Origin: Dulcicalothrix desertica PCC 7102
GTDB taxonomy: Bacteria > Cyanobacteriota > Cyanobacteriia > Cyanobacteriales > Nostocaceae
Direction: 5' to 3'
Length of the DNA stretch: 64,000 nt
Assembly (NCBI RefSeq): GCF_003991905.1
Contig: NZ_RSCL01000006.1
Location: forward strand, 401,967 to 465,966
Shown here piece after piece: positions 54,383-63,813 of the stretch. The position numbers were made by a program, and so were the translations under genes. Position 1 is the first letter of the stretch. Every line of letters begins with the position of its first letter. The notes under the pieces are model-generated. The model was not told the DNA's origin, did not search any database, and worked only from the letters and a program-made list of their open reading frames with translations.

Positions 54383-55510
54383 TTACTTTAAAATTCTATA
54401 TATTTCTCCAAGCAATACATCCAAATCTTGAGAAAAGTTGACTTGCGTTTGATTAGGAAGAGTTTCTTTACTTCTTATATGTGTATGTAAATGTGAATCA
54501 GCAATTTTACGTAATGATTCATTTAAATTTTTCATAGATTCTTTAAAACTTTTACTTCCTTTATAGTTAGCAACTACATGCTTAAATTCTGATTGTTCAA
54601 ATATCGGTGGTACATGATCAGTAATAGCTCTTACAAGCATTGGTACACTTAGTAAACAATCATTGTCAAAAGATTTGTTAAGTTCTTCGCAATACTGAAG
54701 AAGTTTTGATAAATCAAATTTATTAGATAAATTAGAAATAGATTTAAGTTCTTGTAATCTGGTAAGATTTACATAGTTTTTCAACTCTATATTTACTTCG
54801 TTTACTTGATAAGTGAGTGTAAACTCATTAGGTTTAAAATTACGATTTGAATTAGAAGGGCGACGCTTTTCTGGTATTCTTAATTTTTCGTTAAAGAATT
54901 CATAGATGTAATCGCACTTAACATTATTTAAATTAGTTGATGAATTAATATTCCAATTAGCTATACATATTCCTGTCAATTTTGCTTGACTAAAATTAGT
55001 ACCTATAGCTTCTACATAACTCAAATTTGAATATTCTAAATTTGTCTCACTCAACTCAGCAAAACTTAAATCAATTCCTCTTAAATCAGTCTTATACAAA
55101 TTTACGGCTTTGAAATTTATATTTTTTAAGCTTTGTCTTTGTTCAGCAATATTCAATATAGGGTGTAAAGAAAAAACGACTGTAAACGTAATAATTATAA
55201 AAATAAAAGTACGAATAATAAAAAATAATAGTAAATTTACTGTCGCAGATAATGTTAAGTCCAACGACAAATTATTACTAATTAATTTGACTAAATTTTC
55301 TATAACTTGGTATTTATCTAGGAAAAGTGTTACAAGCAAGGAAATAAGGGAAGCTAAAATTCTTTCTACCTGCTTACGATGCCTTTTAGATATTTCCTTG
55401 ACAAGACAAACATCACTTAAATCAATATCGATGTCAGGATTTTCCTCTCGCCACTCATTCCAAGCAGTGACTCCTTCTGCTAATCTCTGTAGGTGAACTT
55501 TATTTGCCAT
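54383..55510 (-). CDS. membrane protein with short pentapeptide-repeat block
   Basis: A 375-residue protein. The start VHLQRLAEGVTAWNEWREEN is typical of cyanobacterial pentapeptide proteins. Two membrane helices are near residues 50-65 and 90-115. A pentapeptide block follows (FKAVNLYKTDLRGIDLSFAE), then a polar C-terminal domain of about 160 residues with MLVRAITDHVPPIFEQSEF and SLRKIADSHLHTHIRS, a motif I recall from unnamed proteins. The gene has no GGCGCC and is AT-rich, unlike its neighbours, suggesting transfer. Function unknown. Confidence 0.7.
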   Translation of the reverse strand: MANKVHLQRLAEGVTAWNEWREENPDIDIDLSDVCLVKEISKRHRKQVERILASLISLLVTLFLDKYQVIENLVKLISNNLSLDLTLSATVNLLLFFIIRTFIFIIITFTVVFSLHPILNIAEQRQSLKNINFKAVNLYKTDLRGIDLSFAELSETNLEYSNLSYVEAIGTNFSQAKLTGICIANWNINSSTNLNNVKCDYIYEFFNEKLRIPEKRRPSNSNRNFKPNEFTLTYQVNEVNIELKNYVNLTRLQELKSISNLSNKFDLSKLLQYCEELNKSFDNDCLLSVPMLVRAITDHVPPIFEQSEFKHVVANYKGSKSFKESMKNLNESLRKIADSHLHTHIRSKETLPNQTQVNFSQDLDVLLGEIYRILK

Positions 55511-55932
55511 TTTAGTGAAATATTTTAATAAAATAAAATGGTGTGCTATACATAGCCATAACCACTATATAGATATAGTTTAATTTGTTAAAGCTAAACA
55601 AGATCTCTACGTGACAAAGTTTAACCTCAACCCAACCTACAGCTTATGTTGATGCTTCGTGACTCAATAATTTAAACGTTGGGTTCCCGCTACCGTGTTG
55701 CCAACCTACAGTTTGCCCAAAAGCGGGTTATAACTTTACTTTTAAACAAAATCAAAATTTTTAAGATGCTACCCTGCGGGAAAACTGCGCCCTTCGTTCC
55801 TCAGCATGACAAGAATAGATGCTACCCTACCCTTCGGGATATCCTCCGGATAACGGGAAAACTGCGCCCTTCGTTCCTCAGCATGACAGATAATCTTGTG
55901 GGATGGGCATCCTTGCCCGTCCCATTAACAAA
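55511..55932. repeat. repeat-rich gap before alaS end
   Basis: GGGAAAACTGCGCCCTTCGT and following TCCTCAGCATGACA occurs twice (55788-55820 and 55856-55889), with a GCTACCCT motif before each. A CTTGTGG repeat is at 55894-55923. A REP-like string lies near 55675-55712. No gene seen. Confidence 0.6.
55894..55923. repeat. CTTGTGG dispersed repeat
   Basis: CTTGTGGGATGGGCATCCTT then GCCCGTCCCA, directly before the alaS stop codon. Confidence 0.8.
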
Positions 55933-58578
55933 TTAACCCAAACTAGCTTTCAATTCAGTTTTAGCTTTTTCTAAAGCTTCAGGTAATTTACTTGCATCAC
56001 GTCCACCTGCTTGAGCGAGGTTAGGTCTTCCACCTCCTCCTCCACCGCAAATTTTTGCGATACCACCAATAAATTTACCTGCTTGGGTGCCTTTTTTATT
56101 AACATCACTACCAAAAGCAGCAACCAAAGTAACTTTACCTTCTTCGGGTACCGAACCTAATACTACAGCAGCACTGGCGCCTAGTTTTTGCTGTAGTCTT
56201 TCACCTGCAGTTTGTAACGAAGCTGCATCTACATCATCGATGCGAGCAACTAGTAACTTGAAGTCACCAATGGTTTCGACGTTAGCTAGTAAACTATCAG
56301 ATTTTGAAAAAGCTAGTTGTCCTTTTAAAGTTCCTAGTTCTTTTTGTGCTGCTTTGATTTCGTTTTGTAATGCAGTAACACGGTCGGGTACTTCTTCGGG
56401 TTTTACTTTAAATCTGTCGCTTAGGTCTTTGACTACTTTATCGCGCACGTTTAAGTAATCTAATATTGCGGCACCAGATACTGCTTCGATACGACGTACA
56501 CCTGTTGAAATACCAGTTTCTGAAATGATTTTAAATACACCTATTTCAGCAGTATTACTGACATGTGTACCACCACATAATTCCATCGAAACGCCTGTGA
56601 AGTCTATAACTCGAACTTCTTCGCCGTATTTTTCACCGAACATTGCTGTGGCGCCTTTTGCTTTTGCTTCAGCTAAGGATAATATTTCAATTTTGGCAGG
56701 GTGTGCTTCTGATATCCAGTTGTTTACTTGTTCTTCGACTTGTTGTACTTCTTCGGGTGTTAGTGCGCGTGGACAATTAAAGTCAAAGCGTAATCTATCG
56801 AAAGATACTAGCGAACCTGCCTGAGATATGCTGTCATCGACTATTTTTTTCAATGCAGCTTGGAGTAAGTGTGTTGCTGTATGATTTGCTTGGGCACGGC
56901 GCCGACATGCACGGTCGATTTGAGCGGTGACTGTATCAGCGACTCGAATAGTACCGCGTTCAACACGTCCAATGTGAACGAAAAAGTCTGATTCTTTTTT
57001 GACATCTTCTACACGAACAACTATACCATCGCCTGTAATATAACCTCGGTCGCCTATTTGTCCACCTGATTCAGCATAAAATGGGGTTTTGCTAAGAAGA
57101 ATTTGTACTTCGGCGCCTGCTTCTGCTTCTTCAGTTGCAATACCATCTATTAATATTGCTTCAATTTTTGCTGTTGCTACAGGTTCGGTATAACCAACAA
57201 AATCTGTGACGTTAATACTCTCTGCTAACTTGTCGATGCTACCTTGTACAGTTAAATCGATAGTTTCGTGTGCTTCACGTCCACGTTTTTTCTGTTCCTC
57301 CATTTCATAAAGGAATCCTTCCTCATCAACTGTCAGGTTGTTTTCTGCTGCTATTTCTTGGGTAAGTTCAAGTGGAAACCCGTGGGTGTCGTACAAGTCA
57401 AAGGCATTTTTACCACTAATGACGGCGCCATTTTGTTGCTTGAGGTCAGCGATAATTTTATCAAGAAGTTTTTCGCCGTTGCCCAGTGTTTTGAGAAATT
57501 GTGATTCTTCGCGCTGTAACTCAGCTTTTATAGCATCTTCGCGCTTGCGTACACCTGGGTAAGCTGACTCAGAAAGTGCAATTGCTGTTTCTGCTACTTG
57601 GGTTGTAAATTCTCCTGATATACCTATTAATCTACCGTGACGCACTACACGACGAATTAGGCGCCGTAATATATACCCACGTCCAGTGTTGGAAGCGCGG
57701 ATTTCGTCGGCTATCATATGTACGACCGCACGTACATGGTCGCCAATGACTTTTAGTGAGACTTTGGTTTTTTCGTCGGCAGTACTATAATCAATTCCTG
57801 CAATGTCTGCCGCAGTTTTAATAATGGGGAAAATTAAATCAGTTTCGTAGTTGTTGGGAACTTGTTGGAGAATTTGCGCCATTCTCTCCAAACCCATCCC
57901 TGTATCTATATTCTTATTCGCTAGTGGTGTTAAATTATCTTCGGCATCGCGATTGTATTGCATGAACACCAAGTTGTAAAACTCGATAAACCGCGTGTCA
58001 TCTTCTAAATCTATATTGTCGTCACCACGTTCGGGATGAAAATCATAGTAAATTTCTGAACATGGACCACATGGCCCCGTTGGTCCCGAATTCCAGAAAT
58101 TATCGTCGGCGCCCATCCGTATAATCCGTGTAGGGGTAACACCTACTTGGTCACGCCAAATTGCAAAAGCTTCATCATCTTCCTCAAATACACTGACAAC
58201 TAAGTGTTCGGGAGGTAAACCGAATACTTTTGTAGAGATTTCCCAACCCCATGCAATTGCTTGTTCTTTGAAATAATCACCAAAGCTGAAATTACCCAAC
58301 ATTTCAAAGAACGTGTGGTGACGTTTAGTGACACCCACGTTTTCTATATCGTTCGTGCGAATACACTTCTGTGAAGTTGTTGCACGCTTAAATTCAGGAG
58401 TACGCTGCCCTAAAAATATTGGTTTAAATGGAAGCATCCCCGCGATAGTCAGCAGTACCGTGGGGTCTTCTGGTACGAGAGAGGCACTTGGAAGAATAGA
58501 GTGTTCTAAGCTCGCGTAGAAGTCTAGAAATTTGGTGCGGATGTCGCTACCACTTAGGTACTGAGGTTTAAAAGACAT
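55933..58578 (-). CDS. alaS: alanyl-tRNA synthetase
   Basis: An 881-residue full-length AlaRS, charging tRNA-Ala. The class II core begins with SGSDIRTKFLDFYASLEHSI and contains TTSQKCIRTNDIENVG and FFEMLGNFSFGDYFKEQAI. The editing domain has HTATHLLQAALKK and CGGTHVSNTAEIG, the zinc-binding H-x3-H and C-x3-H. The C-Ala domain ends with GGGGGGRPNLAQAGG. All key motifs are intact. Many GGCGCC sites lie inside. Confidence 0.98.
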   Translation of the reverse strand: MSFKPQYLSGSDIRTKFLDFYASLEHSILPSASLVPEDPTVLLTIAGMLPFKPIFLGQRTPEFKRATTSQKCIRTNDIENVGVTKRHHTFFEMLGNFSFGDYFKEQAIAWGWEISTKVFGLPPEHLVVSVFEEDDEAFAIWRDQVGVTPTRIIRMGADDNFWNSGPTGPCGPCSEIYYDFHPERGDDNIDLEDDTRFIEFYNLVFMQYNRDAEDNLTPLANKNIDTGMGLERMAQILQQVPNNYETDLIFPIIKTAADIAGIDYSTADEKTKVSLKVIGDHVRAVVHMIADEIRASNTGRGYILRRLIRRVVRHGRLIGISGEFTTQVAETAIALSESAYPGVRKREDAIKAELQREESQFLKTLGNGEKLLDKIIADLKQQNGAVISGKNAFDLYDTHGFPLELTQEIAAENNLTVDEEGFLYEMEEQKKRGREAHETIDLTVQGSIDKLAESINVTDFVGYTEPVATAKIEAILIDGIATEEAEAGAEVQILLSKTPFYAESGGQIGDRGYITGDGIVVRVEDVKKESDFFVHIGRVERGTIRVADTVTAQIDRACRRRAQANHTATHLLQAALKKIVDDSISQAGSLVSFDRLRFDFNCPRALTPEEVQQVEEQVNNWISEAHPAKIEILSLAEAKAKGATAMFGEKYGEEVRVIDFTGVSMELCGGTHVSNTAEIGVFKIISETGISTGVRRIEAVSGAAILDYLNVRDKVVKDLSDRFKVKPEEVPDRVTALQNEIKAAQKELGTLKGQLAFSKSDSLLANVETIGDFKLLVARIDDVDAASLQTAGERLQQKLGASAAVVLGSVPEEGKVTLVAAFGSDVNKKGTQAGKFIGGIAKICGGGGGGRPNLAQAGGRDASKLPEALEKAKTELKASLG

Positions 58579-58993
58579 GATTTACGGGCTTCGTTTAAAC
58601 TGGGACTTATTTCTTATATTTTGCCTTAAAGTTATGGGTTGTAACTATATATGAACCAGCTTTCTTTCTGGCGCCCCCCCGAAGCGCAAATATTCCTTAC
58701 TGCTCGTGTTTATGTTACTAAAATCTAGTAAAAACTATTAATCTTTACCAGTATGCTATTATACCTGGAAAATTCTTCCAAATCTACATTCCAGCGTTTG
58801 CATGTAATAAATCTAACAATTAAACAAAGGAATGAGAAATAATCTGAATTTCAATAAACTAAACTATAAACATATTTTAAGTCAAAAATGGAAAAAGTAA
58901 AGAAATATGAAAATAGCAAAATATGGTTGAAAAATAAATATTGCCTGTTAAAATATAGATGAAATAAACAACTGTTGGTCGATCAGTTATAAT
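58579..58993. other. gap between alaS and the TnpB-related gene
   Basis: AT-rich, about 415 bases. It carries the alaS promoter on the minus strand and a TATAAT at 58988-58993 touching the next ATG, too close to act for that start. No gene or IS end recognised. Confidence 0.4.
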
Positions 58994-60730
58994 ATGGGAA
59001 AGTCGTTGTTGAGTGAGTTAACACATCGCTCTTATTCAAAAGCTAAAAATCCTGACGGCACACGTACTGCACAATTACGAATTGGAGTTGAAGCAAAATT
59101 GCCTTATCACTCATTCCTGTCAGATTGGGGTGATAAATATCAGTCAATAATGCGTACAGCACTAAATGAGTTACAAAGTGGTAAATCAGAAGATGATGTT
59201 GAAAAGACTTTTCAAGAAAAGTTTGATATTGATTGGGCATGGGCTGATTCAGTCGCCAGTGATGCGAAAGGGACATTTGACCAACTCACAACCGCGCGCA
59301 CTTTAAAAATAAAAGCTTTAGATGATGACTTAAGAGCAGGTTGGAAATCTGTTAATGACACAATTGAATTAATGGAGCAACAGTTAGCAAACCCAACACG
59401 TAAGAATATGAAAGGGTTTGCTCATAGGTTAATGGGTACGAAGTCAAAAATAAGTAGACTTGAGCGTAAAAAAATTGAGAAGGAAGAATTAGAAATTGCG
59501 AAAAGGCTACATATCTGTTTTGGTAGTTCTAAGCTGTTTAATGCTCAATATCATTTAGAAGAGAATGGATACTCATCTCATGAGCAATGGCGTATAGATT
59601 GGGAAAAAAAGCGTGGTGGAAACTTCTACAGTGTAGGTAAAGGCTCAGTTTCGGGTAACAATCCTGTAGCTAAAATATTTTATATAAACAACGATATATT
59701 TAGTGTTTGTTTTACTGTTCCTAGATTCTTACGCGCTAAATACGGAGATACGGTCAGGCTTAAATTTGAAGTTTCAGGACAACGTAAGCATAATTTACTT
59801 TATGCATTAGAGTCTGGAAAACCAGTAACAGTTCAATGTTTTCGGCGCGAACATAAAAACGACCAATGGTATATTCATTTAACTACTTATGTTCAAGACG
59901 TTCCGACTATTTCTAGTATCAATAATGGTTGTATTGGAATTGACTTAAATGCAGAAACTATTGATGTAATTTACATAAAACGTGACGGCAATCCTAAAAA
60001 ATGTCGTAATGCCCTAAGTTTCCCAATTCCAACAGGTACCACTGGGCAGAAAGAAGCTCGACTGCGAGATTTTGTGTGCGAAATCGTTAAATTAGCACAA
60101 GTTTATCAATGTCCTATTGCCTGCGAGAATCTTGATTTCTCAACAAAGAAGAATCATTTGAGGCATAGTGGTAGTAGAGAATATAACCGAATGTTATCGG
60201 GGTTTGTTTATGATAAATTTCGTTCTTATCTTGTTGTTAGGGCAGAAAAATTTGGCATAGAAATATTATTTAAATCTCCATTTATGACCAGTGTTATTGG
60301 AATGGTTAAATATATGGGGAAATATGGTTTAAATAGTGCGAGTGCTGCCGCAATGGTAATCGCGAGAAGAGCTATGGGTTTCAAAGAATTTATCCCCCAG
60401 AAATGGTTAAAAATTCTTTCTTCATTCTTTGAACCGGAGGATTCAAAAGATGGGGGATTTGCGGGAGGATGGCGAAAAATATCGGCATGGCTGAAAAAGT
60501 TTTGTATCCGCAGACCGCAGTTGTTTGAACTCGATACCGTACTTCGGCTCTTATTAGATTCCTTAGTAAATGAATCGCAGAAAAAGACCCATAAAAAACG
60601 AAAGTTGGGAGGTAGCAATAAGTCTGCGGGTAGGAGAACAGGAAAGGCAAAACCTACTGAAGGTCAAGTTCCACTTGAACGAGAACGAGCTTCTGTTACG
60701 AATATAGGAGCAGTCACCGTGGCTCCGTAA
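58994..60730 (+). CDS. TnpB-related RuvC-like protein (IS200/IS605 accessory type)
   Basis: A 578-residue protein of the TnpB-related family. RuvC-I is in GCIGIDLNAETIDVIYI (Asp317) and RuvC-II in IACENLDFSTKK (Glu378). The third motif of TnpB, an Asp with a preceding C4 zinc finger, is absent; instead YGLNSASAAAMVIARRAMGF occurs. The N-terminal 300 residues include a coiled, basic region. The last 50 residues are a basic low-complexity tail ending TNIGAVTVAP. No TnpA or IS ends are adjacent. It may be a domesticated or solitary RNA-guided protein; nuclease activity is uncertain. No GGCGCC lies within. Confidence 0.8.
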   Translation: MGKSLLSELTHRSYSKAKNPDGTRTAQLRIGVEAKLPYHSFLSDWGDKYQSIMRTALNELQSGKSEDDVEKTFQEKFDIDWAWADSVASDAKGTFDQLTTARTLKIKALDDDLRAGWKSVNDTIELMEQQLANPTRKNMKGFAHRLMGTKSKISRLERKKIEKEELEIAKRLHICFGSSKLFNAQYHLEENGYSSHEQWRIDWEKKRGGNFYSVGKGSVSGNNPVAKIFYINNDIFSVCFTVPRFLRAKYGDTVRLKFEVSGQRKHNLLYALESGKPVTVQCFRREHKNDQWYIHLTTYVQDVPTISSINNGCIGIDLNAETIDVIYIKRDGNPKKCRNALSFPIPTGTTGQKEARLRDFVCEIVKLAQVYQCPIACENLDFSTKKNHLRHSGSREYNRMLSGFVYDKFRSYLVVRAEKFGIEILFKSPFMTSVIGMVKYMGKYGLNSASAAAMVIARRAMGFKEFIPQKWLKILSSFFEPEDSKDGGFAGGWRKISAWLKKFCIRRPQLFELDTVLRLLLDSLVNESQKKTHKKRKLGGSNKSAGRRTGKAKPTEGQVPLERERASVTNIGAVTVAP

Positions 60731-60760
60731 CTGATGATGGTAGTGATTTTATTCGTTATT
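60570..60760 (+). ncRNA. candidate guide-RNA region at the 3' end of the TnpB-related gene
   Basis: TnpB genes often contain an omega/reRNA scaffold at their 3' end. Here the final codons are low-complexity in protein but hold inverted repeats: CAAGT/ACTTG near 60665 and GGAGC/GCTCC at 60707-60726. This is a weak, analogy-based candidate. Confidence 0.2.
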
Positions 60761-60939
60761 ACCAGTTTTTATCAGGTTTTTTAGTAGGTGTCACAAGAAC
60801 ATTACTTTAGTTAGATTGTTAGGTTAACCTTACGTTATTAAAATGGTGTGAAGGCAGTCGTGCCGAAACGGCGCCGATAGAGCGAAAAGCAATAAAAATC
60901 AACGTTAAACCGCAAACCACTAAGCAAAGAGGAAGGCAA

Positions 60940-61143
60940 ATGGCACTCAAATTAAACGTCCCTGATATTTCTTGTAACGATTGTGCCGAAATTATTTCTG
61001 AGTCAGTTCATGTTGTAGAACCCGACGCAAAGGTAGATGTTAATGTCGATGCAAAAACCGTTACTATAGAATCTTCGGCATCAGAAGAATCTATTAAACA
61101 AGCAATAGTTGCTGCTGGATATACAATTGAAGGCTATCAATAA
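60940..61143 (+). CDS. heavy-metal-associated (HMA) domain protein, copper-chaperone-like
   Basis: A 67-residue ferredoxin-like HMA domain. The metal motif is ISCNDCAE (C-x2-C) in place of the usual GMTCxxC, then the helix IISESVHVVEPDAKVDVNVD and the end IKQAIVAAGYTIEGYQ. It probably binds Cu(I) or another soft metal and delivers it to a transporter in the cytosol. AAGAGGAAGG is a good ribosome binding site. No P-type ATPase is close. Confidence 0.88.
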   Translation: MALKLNVPDISCNDCAEIISESVHVVEPDAKVDVNVDAKTVTIESSASEESIKQAIVAAGYTIEGYQ

Positions 61144-61147
61144 TCCT

Positions 61148-61300
61148 AGAAACCTGGTTTCCTGATCGATAATTTCTAATAAAAACGACGATTTGTCTGC
61201 GACAATGAATGGGTAGAAACCAGGTTTCTGTGGAAGTTAATTATTCCAGGACTTACGCAAAAATCCTAAAAACCAGGTTTCTGTGGGAGTTAATTATTCT
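61148..61300. repeat. AGAAACCTGGTTTCC / AGAAACCAGGTTTCT element plus extra copy
   Basis: AGAAACCTGGTTTCC (61148) and AGAAACCAGGTTTCT (61214) are the hairpin arms; a further AAACCAGGTTTCTGTGGGAG follows at 61269, a direct repeat of 61215. Compared with 34540, the C-G pair is T-A here, a compensatory change. Confidence 0.8.
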
Positions 61301-61987
61301 TATTTGCTTATTTAACTATACTCACAGCTAATAATTTTGTTGCAATAAGTACTTGATTGACAACAAGTGCTATTGAAGGTTTGCAAAAACTTGATTGCAG
61401 CATTAATTATTTTAGGGTTTATACGCCAAATTTTAGATACTTATGTCCCATTGCATAAAGTATAAATAGATAAATCGAATAGGATGTAACAAGGAAAATT
61501 GATGTTGGTTACTAGCTTGTCTAGCAGCCAATAGTATATTATACGTAATGTAAAATCTAATTTTTACTCTCACTACTATATAGAGATGTAAACATTGCCA
61601 CGATTAACGAAAACACAAACTTGACACTCTTAAGTAAGGCATAGCTAATAAAGTAATATTTCAAAAACTATCTGCCCTTACGTATATTCTGGAAATTACA
61701 GTAATACTGACATACTTATGTATAATATTCAGTATTTTTACTGTTTAAAAAAAATAAGTAAAAGCCGACAGTAGGTAGCATAAGATTCAACGCTATATTT
61801 GAGTATGTTTACTAGTAAAGAGGTGATTTGATTTGAACAAAGGTTGTACTACCCACTGCCAAAGCAAAAAATACAGGGTAATTCCCATCGTTAAGAATAC
61901 TGCCTAGTAAGCACTGTTTTTAACGAGTCTAGGTAAGGAAAGCAGGATACACCCAGTATTAAATTAAATAGGGCAAAAAGCAAAGTA
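61301..61987. other. long gap upstream of the GGDEF gene
   Basis: About 690 AT-rich bases with no supported ORF. It presumably contains a long leader or an unrecognised small RNA; I see no tRNA and no clear hairpin set. Confidence 0.4.
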
Positions 61988-63013
61988 ATGAATATATCCA
62001 TTCTGGTCTTTGGAAGTAAAATATTTCTCGAAACGCTTCCGGATCAGATCCGTGATACACCTGCTTTTAGCATCGAAGCTATCGCCAACTTAAATCAAGC
62101 GGTGTCGAAAATACAAATTGCACCGCCAGATGTAATTTTGGTACAAGCTAGTTCCGATGGCAGTATGGAATTGTGCTGTTGGCTAAAGGAGCAAACCAAG
62201 TTATCGTGGATCTACTGTATTTTACTAGAAGACCGTTCGCATATTCTTTCCGATAAAGCGAATTGTGACGATTTATGGGAATCACAAATGATGTCAGCGG
62301 CATTGCGTCAAGGCGCCGATGCTTACATTTGGTGGCTTTCAGAAAATAGTTTTGAAGATAACTTCGTTAAATCTCCAGCTAAAGAACACTTACTGATAGC
62401 TCAACTAGCAGTAGGTTTACGAAAAGCCCAAAAGTACCGCGATCTGATTCGCACGAATGACTTACTCAGCGCGATTGCACTGTCAGATGCGTTGACTGAG
62501 TTAAACAACCGACGTGCATTAGAATGGGACTTACCGAAACAAATTCACAAAGCGCGTTCGCTTTCTTTGCCGCTTAGTCTGATTATTCTTGACGTAGACT
62601 ATTTCAAGAAGGTCAACGATACATATGGGCACCTGGTAGGCGACCGATTATTACAGTTATTATGTACGCGGATAAAACATAACTTGCGGTTTCAAGACGT
62701 ACCTTTTCGGTATGGTGGTGAGGAATTTGTAATTATATTAGGCAATACGACTTGTGAGGAAGCGCTTAAAGTGGCCAAACGCTTAAACTGTATAGTTAGC
62801 GACCAGCCATTTGCGATTAATAATGCTTTATCTATCAACGTTACTATAAGTCTTGGAACAGCTTGTTTGCGTGTAGAAGACGACACGAAAGGAATTAGCC
62901 TACTACATCGCGCTGACCAATATCTATTAGAAGCCAAAGCATCTGGACGTAACAAAGTTATTGGTTGTGATTATGTTTCGAGAACACCTCATCTGCACGC
63001 AGTCTCTTCTTAA
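61988..63013 (+). CDS. diguanylate cyclase with degenerate receiver domain
   Basis: A 341-residue protein making cyclic di-GMP. The N-terminal 130 residues resemble a response-regulator receiver (ISILVFGSKIFLETLPD, PPDVILVQASS), but the phosphorylated Asp is lost. The GGDEF domain follows: ALTELNNRRALEWDL, LIILDVDYFKKVNDTYGHLV, then FRYGGEEFVIIL with an intact active site (GGEEF). RFQD, five residues before, is an intact inhibitory I-site (R-x-x-D). It therefore looks active and feedback-inhibited. Confidence 0.93.
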   Translation: MNISILVFGSKIFLETLPDQIRDTPAFSIEAIANLNQAVSKIQIAPPDVILVQASSDGSMELCCWLKEQTKLSWIYCILLEDRSHILSDKANCDDLWESQMMSAALRQGADAYIWWLSENSFEDNFVKSPAKEHLLIAQLAVGLRKAQKYRDLIRTNDLLSAIALSDALTELNNRRALEWDLPKQIHKARSLSLPLSLIILDVDYFKKVNDTYGHLVGDRLLQLLCTRIKHNLRFQDVPFRYGGEEFVIILGNTTCEEALKVAKRLNCIVSDQPFAINNALSINVTISLGTACLRVEDDTKGISLLHRADQYLLEAKASGRNKVIGCDYVSRTPHLHAVSS

Positions 63014-63023
63014 AGTAGAAAGT

Positions 63024-63157
63024 GCTGAGTGCTGAGTGCTGAGGTAGTACTGAAGAGTAAAGAGTTAGGAGTTCGGGAGTTAAAACTTATCACTTTTTAC
63101 TCATTACTCAGCACTCATTACTCAGCACTCAGCACTCAGCACTCATTACTCAGCACT
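63024..63157. repeat. GAGTGCTGAGT / ACTCAGCACTC repeat cluster
   Basis: AGTGCTGAGTGCTGAGTGCT at 63030-63045 faces ACTCAGCACTC copies at 63109-63157, about six in all. It can form a long hairpin between the GGDEF and peptidase genes. Confidence 0.8.
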
Positions 63158-63813
63158 TTTATACATTCTTCTACTGACGCGCGCTGTTTCATTGCGTTTA
63201 CTAGCGTTTCATATGCTGACCAGTTTTCTTGGAGCAGAGTTTTTGCTTGCAACATACAAAACCTTTGCTTCTGGTTGAATGTCGATTCTGAAAAACCTAA
63301 GCTTTTTAATAGTGCCACTAACTTTGTCTTGTCATCGGCGCCACCTTCGGCATTATTGTAAACTAAAGTTTCTGCTGCGATTCCAGCCATCCATACTGTA
63401 CAGTAGCGGTCTAAGCTTTGAGCAGAAATTTGACGTTGATTTAGTTCAGATTCTAAATTAGCATCGTCAAAACTTACACCTCCAAGTCCCGCTTGTCCCT
63501 GCTTTAAAGCTTCCCAAGCGCTCAGAGTATAACTAACAACTGGAATGCCTAACTTAGTTGCCACTAGAAAATGCCCAGCTTCATGATGTGCGATACGTTC
63601 ACGATGTGCTGGAGAAAAACTAGCAATCCAATCTAAAAAAACGTTTCCACCTTTTCCTTGCAGCGCAAAGCTATCGAGTGTGGCTATACCAAGAATTGTA
63701 ACCGTAGCAACCGCAGGTACCGCAGGCGATAAATGTACCAGTGGACCCAGTAAACTCGATACCGTCATTATAAAAATTGATATGGCAACTAAATTTAAAG
63801 CTGTTTGGCTCAT
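63136..63813 (-). CDS. M41-like membrane zinc peptidase without AAA domain
   Basis: A 225-residue membrane protein. Two hydrophobic helices (residues 5-23 and 28-48) precede an FtsH-peptidase-like region with HEAGHFLVATKLGIPV (the H-E-x-x-H zinc motif) and EGGADDKTKLVALL, whose Asp could be the third ligand. The AAA ATPase of FtsH is missing, so it resembles stand-alone M41-type peptidase proteins of cyanobacteria and chloroplasts. Substrate and activity unknown. Its last codons lie in the ACTCAGCACTC repeat cluster. Confidence 0.85.
   Translation of the reverse strand: MSQTALNLVAISIFIMTVSSLLGPLVHLSPAVPAVATVTILGIATLDSFALQGKGGNVFLDWIASFSPAHRERIAHHEAGHFLVATKLGIPVVSYTLSAWEALKQGQAGLGGVSFDDANLESELNQRQISAQSLDRYCTVWMAGIAAETLVYNNAEGGADDKTKLVALLKSLGFSESTFNQKQRFCMLQAKTLLQENWSAYETLVNAMKQRASVEECIKVLSNEC

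Noticed and set aside
58994..60730. Cas12-type CRISPR effector
   Set aside because: No CRISPR array or adaptation genes are nearby, and the motif pattern fits TnpB-related proteins better.
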